Source: Ustilago trichophora (taxonomy: Eukaryota > Basidiomycota > Ustilaginomycetes > Ustilaginales > Ustilaginaceae). Taken from it: a stretch of 64,000 nucleotides of DNA. Of this stretch, positions 58,999 through 64,000 are shown one piece after another. Numbering within the stretch: the stretch's first letter is position 1; every line of letters begins with the position of its first letter. Made by a program: the position numbers and the translations under genes. The stretch lies in contig OOIN01000036.1 of assembly GCA_900323505.1 (NCBI GenBank), forward strand, positions 496,001 through 560,000, in the 5' to 3' direction. Under the pieces are notes generated by a model. It had not been told where the DNA came from. It made no database searches and saw only the letters and a list, made by a program, of their open reading frames with translations.

Positions 58999-60109
58999 GA
59001 TTAGGCGTGCTAAAGCGGAAGCTAGGTAGAGGAAGTCGACAGTGAGGCGCTGAGAGAGGATCCCGTGTGCAGATACTAGCGCAGAAGAGGGGGCAAGCCG
59101 TGTACGGTGGCCTTGGTGGAAGAGCTATGAGTTATTAGGGTAAGGTTTGAGGAATGATGAAGTTTGTGGTGCGTGAATCGGGACAAGGCGTCTGGTTATA
59201 TGGGAGTTTCAGAGGTGAGTGAGGTTCGATGTCATGGCTCAGCTCGGATAGGGACATGGCGAGAGAGTCAGGAGAGGCGGTTGGCGGTGTCAGAAAGTGC
59301 TGCTTGACTACGACGGCTGAGCTGGCTTCTCCTTCCCATTCGGCAGAGGGCAGCAGCAACAAAGGCAGGTTCGGATAGAGCAAGCATGGAACCCCGACCT
59401 GGCGCATGTCAGATGTAGCCAAAGTGTAGAAAACATTTCACGCAAGCGGCTAGAGAGAGGAAGTTGCTTGTCAGTGGCCGAAAGACAATGCATGCGGGCT
59501 TGACCGATTTCAGAGAAGCGTTCCGTGAAGCGAACATTGTGGCTTCGGATGGCGAAGGGCTCGAAGGACAGAATGTCTCAAGGAAAATAGAGTCCGACAG
59601 GTGGACTGGCTTGCTGGGGCTGCAAGCGGCAATTGGGCAAAACCGGAGGAGGTGAGCGGCTACTTTGCGTTAGGGCGAAGATGAAGGCCGACCTAGTGTT
59701 TCTGTCAGATGTCTCGGATAGCGAGTCGGAGCGGGAGTCAATTCATCTTCATGAGTTTCATTTTCATTTCTGAAAAAAAGGCCTCCCAGGGTTGAAGCAC
59801 AAACGATGAACAATTGGGCCACTGCAGATTTTGTGGAGTCGAACGGTATTCAAAGGTGCTTGTAGCGCAAGCAACCACGACACTTTTGATGTTCATCTGC
59901 GATGAATCGAGTGGCTTGTAGAGCATGGGTTGAACTTTATCGGGGTATCTGAGTACTTAATGGGAAAATGATCGACCAGCTCCTACTACTCTTGCTCGAC
60001 GTGATGTTCGAACTCCTACAATATCTGGCCTGCGCTAGCGCAGTGTCGGGGCTTCAACGCCACACCGCCAAGGATCGCAACAAGGAACGGAAGCACTCGC
60101 CGAAACAGG

Positions 60110-60152
60110 GCAGACGCATGGCAGACGCATGGCAGACGCATGGCAGACGCAG
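60110..60152. repeat. 11-bp minisatellite, about 3.7 copies
   Basis: The unit GCAGACGCATG is repeated perfectly at 60110, 60121 and 60132, followed by a partial copy at 60143-60150. Confidence 0.92.
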
Positions 60153-61557
60153 GGCGGAGAAGCGGGTGAAGCCTGGTCCAAGTCAAGCAAGGTGCACCAC
60201 GAGGACGGATCCGGCCACCGAAGAGCCGCCAAACTCGAGGGGACGAAAACCAGTGAAAGTGGAGACAGCCTCGCAGCGGCTGTGAGGTGCGGCCTCTAAG
60301 AGGTTTCATATTCAAGACAAGGCTTGAGGGCCTCAAACAATATGATAGCCGCCTCATTAAATTTACGGAAGCAGAAGCAGGTGGTGCTTCGCTTGGTTTT
60401 GCTCCACACTGTGTAGTGGAAGGCCGTATCTGACACCAGAGGCCGCCACCTGCGCAGAGGCTCTGTGAGTCTGTTTGTATTGCCATCAAGCAAAACTGCT
60501 CAAGTCGATCTTTATTTGTTGCAGATGGTCTAGCCTCTACGGGCGGGTCAGGCATCAGAGCTCACGTCGAAAGTCTCTTGGCAGCAAGCCATGGCAGCGT
60601 GTCTAGACATGTGTCTCACTTTGCAAGCTGTCGGCCTTTGAACTTTTGTATTCGAGCTGGCCTACTTGTAAGCACGTCCATTCAAAAGCTAGCCGCCTCT
60701 ACTGTCTCAGAAAATGGGGAAATTCATTAAACGATAAAGAATTTAATGAAAAAAAAAAATTCACCTTAACTGGCCCGAATTGGGGAAAGACCCTACTAGA
60801 GTTGCTTTCTTCCGCTCTCGTCGTCTGAAACATCTGGCTGCTTTTTGCACACGCTAAACACCAAGCCCAGCTACAGTCGAGCAAATCTTGCGTTGCGAGC
60901 TCGATCCAGCTCTACGTACACTGCCGTATCCGAGACCCGGTGGCGCCGCCTCTGATGTGATTATATCTCCGCTCTGCGCACACAATGTTGCTTTGAGTAG
61001 ATCATGTTGCTCTCAACTTTGCTGTAAATGGCAAGATGTACTTTGTTGTTTCAACGTACGCAAAGTATCTTGTCAACGTAGGAAAGATGACTGATCACCC
61101 ACGCCCAAGTGCCCTTTACTGAGACCGAAGATCTGCAGATAGAGCGATGTGTTGAAGAACGCATCAAGCTCGCTGGAGTATAGCTGAAAGCTGGTGATAA
61201 TCGTCAAACGTTGCTCACAGGAGAATGTACCGCACGCCAGGGTATGGAAGAGGAGGCTTCTGTAGCATCGAATCAAGCGCCTCGACGACGGAGCGGCAGG
61301 AACGATGTTTGTGCAGCAACGTGCATAAGGTTGCTGCTCTAGATTCTTCGGCCTTCGATCTCAAACACGGCTTGTGGGCCTGGTCGGGTCTCGTGGAAAT
61401 ATCAGAAATGATTCTCTTCTTCTTCCGTTTTCAATTTTAAAGTGTCGTCCGCTTGCGTCGAGTTTCTCTGCTCAAGTGCGAGCGGAGGATGGAATTATAA
61501 TAAGTTTGACAGCCTCTTGCAATTTGGCGCCCCGCCTTCAACGCCCGCTTGCCGCCT

Positions 61558-61579
61558 GCTTGCTTGCTTGCTTGCTTGC
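61558..61579. repeat. (CTTG)n microsatellite
   Basis: About five CTTG tetramers in the gene-poor region upstream of the acyltransferase-like gene. Confidence 0.9.
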
Positions 61580-62145
61580 CTGCGTGGAACCAAGCTCCAC
61601 TCTGACTGCTCCAGCTGCACAACTGCCTAACCGCTGTTGTGCCTTGCTCTACATCTCGACCTTTCCGTTTGCAGCAGCAGCTCGTGGAGTGGCTAAGGCG
61701 ACTCATCCTCTGACCTGCAGAAGAGCGAAACATTTTGTTGCTGGAGCTTGTGACCTCTCCTTCGCCGAATCGCCTTTAGTCTACTTTCCTGTTGCCGGTG
61801 CACACTGCAGATCCCGAACGAGCATCAGTACCACTTCTTCCAGTTTAGTCAGTCTTTTCCCACATGAAGTGCCCAAGCGCCGCTTGCACCTGGCAAATCT
61901 GTGCTGCCAACTGACACCTCTATCAATGTCGCTGACGCCCAGTCCGCAGCAATAACGGTTGCCGGATTCATCTCAGCGACCTTTCTGACTCAACCGCCGT
62001 CGGCTAGCCTTGACCTGGGCGAACCCTCCACTGTGCCTCTTTCGATTGTTCGCCTCGACCAGATGTTTTCTTCTGCCGCCTAGCACGGGACCGCCCTTGA
62101 CACTGAAATTGCACAATTCACTCGGTACCTTTGGCCTGTCCTCGA

Positions 62146-62152
62146 TATATAG
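62146..62152 (+). promoter_or_regulatory. TATA-like box of the acyltransferase-like gene
   Basis: TATATAG lies about 173 bp upstream of the start codon at 62325, followed by a CT-rich leader. Confidence 0.45.
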
Positions 62153-62324
62153 TCTCTTGGCTGATATCTGCCGTCCAAATTCGCCCCTCACGGACAAAGT
62201 CACCCCATCCTCTCCTACAGCTCGTAGCTCTCCATTCATCCTCCCCTGGATCTCCAGCCACACTTCGCCCTTAAGCGCACAACTTCTGCGCGGATCCGAT
62301 TTTTTCTCCACATTCCCTCTTACA

Positions 62325-63815
62325 ATGACAGAGGCCTCGAAACGAGCTAGCGCGCTCAAGCCGCTCCACCTTCCTGTCTTTGTTGACGCTTCGGCCGGTG
62401 TTGACAAGACCTACATTCCTGAACGTGACGAGCGCGGTTACACAATTCTCAAAGGCGATGCACGCTTTGATGTCACACCAAAGCCACTCCTCGACAATGA
62501 TGAGGCCGATGTTGGACGCAAGCGCAAGCACCGAATCAGCTACATCGAGGGTATTCGTGGTCTCATTGCCTTTCAAACCCTTCTCTGGATCTTCTTCCGC
62601 CTCTTTGCCCCCGCCGTTGTCACGGACCGGGACTTCGATGGCACCTTCCCTGCCGAATTTACCAAGACGTGTCCCCAGTGGATGAACGTCATCCGCAAGG
62701 CCATCAGCCCAATCTTCTTCAATGGCAGCTTCCAGGCCAATATGTACATCATCCTCATGGGTCGAGTCGGCATGCAGACCTTTATCGAGAGGCGAGATGG
62801 TCTCACCCTCGCTGGTCCCGGCTTCCGCCGTCCCTTCCGCATCATTCTTCCTCTTGCCATGGCACTGGCGCTCACTTCGGTAGTAGCCGCTCTCAACGGA
62901 TTCAAGTATGCCCCCGAAATGGCTGACAAGCTCAACAACTCGCTCGCCAATCCACCCAAGGTCTGGGGCTCGACTGTTGAATACGTCAACACGGTCGTCT
63001 CGTTCGTTTTTGCTCCATACGCCTACACTACCTCGGTCGCTAGCTCCTACATGCCTCCCGGTGGCATCATGTGGTTCACCTCGGTGGTCTTCCAGCAGAC
63101 CTACGTCATCACTGTCTATGCCTGGGTCATCCCCTTCACTCTCTTCCGCTGGAAGAACTATGGGCTGGTCACCTTCATCATTCTATCTGCCTGGATGGGC
63201 CGCTGGTCGTGGTACACCCTCACCGGTCTTGCCATCGCAGAGTACTCCACCGTCTACAAACAGCTGATCCCTGTCGAAGGCATCCCGCTCAACTCGGCCA
63301 AGACCAAGTTCCTCAACCCCAAGCTCATCCCTACTATCTTTGTCGTCCTCGGTGTCATGTTCAAGTACCTCTGGATCGCTGCTTTCCCTCAAGATTTCTA
63401 CAACGACTACATCGGTCACATCGACCTCAACACAGGTACGCTGAACCGCCACTGGGACTACAACAACATTGCTTACCCTCGATGGGATGACTGGTTCCTT
63501 GCCACTGGTCTCCTTGTGCTTGTTGAGCTCAGCCCTGCGCTACAAAGGATCTTTTCGTCCAAAGTGCTCACCTACTTTGGCCGTCTCGGCTTCTCGATTG
63601 CCATGGTTTCCGGTACTGTGATGCTGAGCATCGGTAGCATGTTCTACAGCCACCTCACTGAGGGTCTTGGCTGGACTAGCCCCGCTCAGATCACTGCTGC
63701 TCTCTTCTTCACCATGGTGCCCCTTTCCATCCTGGCCTGCGATGTGTGGTCGCGGGTCGTCGATGACAGCTCCCTCGCGTTCGCAAGGGGCGTGTTCCAC
63801 TTCATGCGCACTTAA
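62325..63815 (+). CDS. Acyltransferase-3-like multipass membrane protein
   Basis: A 496-residue protein with a ~70-residue soluble N-terminus and about 10 hydrophobic helices. The first helix carries the AT3 entry motif YIEGIRGLIAFQTLLWIF (family D/E-G-x-R-G). Further family-like features are RRPFRIILPLAMALALTS (the R-R/P-x-R-I/L region), PPGGIMWFTSVVFQQTYV (family WxL-type segment) and FFTMVPLSILACDVWSRVVD at the end. AT3 proteins transfer acyl groups to sugars or lipids across membranes. The conserved His normally 11 residues after the motif Arg is Ile here, so activity is uncertain. The frame is open upstream to 62010 without a good ATG; the start at 62325 (MTEASKRAS) has a favourable ACAATGA context. 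No intron is seen. Confidence 0.82.
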   Translation: MTEASKRASALKPLHLPVFVDASAGVDKTYIPERDERGYTILKGDARFDVTPKPLLDNDEADVGRKRKHRISYIEGIRGLIAFQTLLWIFFRLFAPAVVTDRDFDGTFPAEFTKTCPQWMNVIRKAISPIFFNGSFQANMYIILMGRVGMQTFIERRDGLTLAGPGFRRPFRIILPLAMALALTSVVAALNGFKYAPEMADKLNNSLANPPKVWGSTVEYVNTVVSFVFAPYAYTTSVASSYMPPGGIMWFTSVVFQQTYVITVYAWVIPFTLFRWKNYGLVTFIILSAWMGRWSWYTLTGLAIAEYSTVYKQLIPVEGIPLNSAKTKFLNPKLIPTIFVVLGVMFKYLWIAAFPQDFYNDYIGHIDLNTGTLNRHWDYNNIAYPRWDDWFLATGLLVLVELSPALQRIFSSKVLTYFGRLGFSIAMVSGTVMLSIGSMFYSHLTEGLGWTSPAQITAALFFTMVPLSILACDVWSRVVDDSSLAFARGVFHFMRT

Positions 63816-64000
63816 GAAAGACTCCAATCTGTACACGATTCGCACTCTAGATACCCTGCAGTCTGTTGCTGCTTTTTTCACTTATGGTTTCGTTCTGGTT
63901 AATTGAAGAAGCTCTTTTCATACATCCAAATCCTTACTTTGTTGTGCGCTTGTACGTGATGTTTTTTGGATCATCGGGAAGAATGGCTTCCAGCTATCTC
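63816..64000. other. 3' flank of the acyltransferase-like gene
   Basis: 185 bp to the window edge, T-rich, consistent with a 3' untranslated region. No gene is seen. Confidence 0.5.

Larger units (their letters stand above)
58921..62324. other. 3.4-kb gene-poor region
   Basis: The longest stretch without a supported gene. It includes the promoter of the cysteine-rich gene (minus), a short minisatellite at 60110-60152, an A/T-rich island near 60690-60790 with a run of about 11 A, a (CTTG)n tract at 61558-61579, and the leader of the acyltransferase-like gene from ~61620. A minus-strand ATG frame at 60016-60555 has low-complexity Arg/Pro/Ser composition partly created by the minisatellite; I do not call it. 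Confidence 0.45.

Noticed and set aside
60000..60020. B-box-like TTCGAAC hinting at a tRNA gene
   Set aside because: No matching A box, acceptor stem or cloverleaf can be formed around it.
59968..60555. Overlapping frames across the 11-bp minisatellite on both strands
   Set aside because: Their residue patterns (repeated MADAWQTHG, or SAMRLPCVCHA on the other strand) come from the repeat itself; there is no independent coding evidence.

Overview
The window looks like nuclear chromosomal DNA of a basidiomycete fungus. The long, mostly intronless reading frames, low-complexity Ser/Pro/Ala-rich extensions on housekeeping proteins, short GTAAGT...CAG introns and CT-rich leaders suggest a smut fungus (Ustilaginaceae, Ustilago/Sporisorium-like). 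This placement is inferred from gene style and protein character, not from a database match. I find 18 well-supported protein-coding genes and one weak small candidate. I see no tRNA, rRNA, CRISPR or intact mobile element.

Layout. 1-7.2 kb: an MFS transporter and a Sec14-like/RhoGAP protein, both plus strand. 7.6-16.4 kb: three collinear minus-strand genes, a Yta7/ATAD2-type AAA ATPase with a divergent bromodomain, the cytosolic iron-sulfur assembly WD40 protein Cia1, and glycerol kinase. 18-20 kb: a three-exon RNA polymerase III subunit Rpc11 and a TANGO2/NRDE protein. 20.4-25.9 kb, minus strand: a three-exon ribosomal protein S19 with an 8-nt first coding exon, and an unrecognised coiled-coil Q/H-rich protein. 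26.9-31.8 kb: the ribosome-biogenesis DEAH helicase Ecm16/Dhr1. 31.9-36 kb: a hotdog thioesterase (minus), a dihydrodipicolinate-synthase-family aldolase (plus) and a mitochondrial Ind1/NUBPL-like P-loop NTPase (minus). 36.4-39.6 kb: DNA ligase I, sharing a 417-bp divergent promoter with the Ind1-like gene. 42.5-48.5 kb: a 2026-residue serine/threonine kinase of unknown role. 50.2-55.6 kb: three adjacent genes for secretory-pathway proteins (a membrane-anchored glycosyltransferase-like protein, a CE1/PHB-depolymerase-type esterase with one intron, and a secreted protein of unknown function). 56.9-58.9 kb: a cysteine-rich SSUH2-like protein. 62.3-63.8 kb: an acyltransferase-3-like multipass membrane protein.

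Most genes are conserved housekeeping genes without an obvious shared pathway. Transcription, translation and replication are represented by Rpc11, Rps19, Ecm16, DNA ligase I and Yta7. Iron-sulfur biology is represented by Cia1 and the Ind1-like protein, which are not adjacent. Carbon metabolism is represented by glycerol kinase, the aldolase and the thioesterase. The 50-55.6 kb block is the most accessory-looking part.

I found no undescribed multi-gene system. The most interesting signals are residue-level: the Ind1-like protein has SPDT where the family has its CPxC cluster-binding motif, and the acyltransferase-3-like protein lacks the conserved histidine. Next are a micro-exon in RPS19, an out-of-frame upstream ATG overlapping the DNA ligase start, and several large smut proteins without recognisable function.
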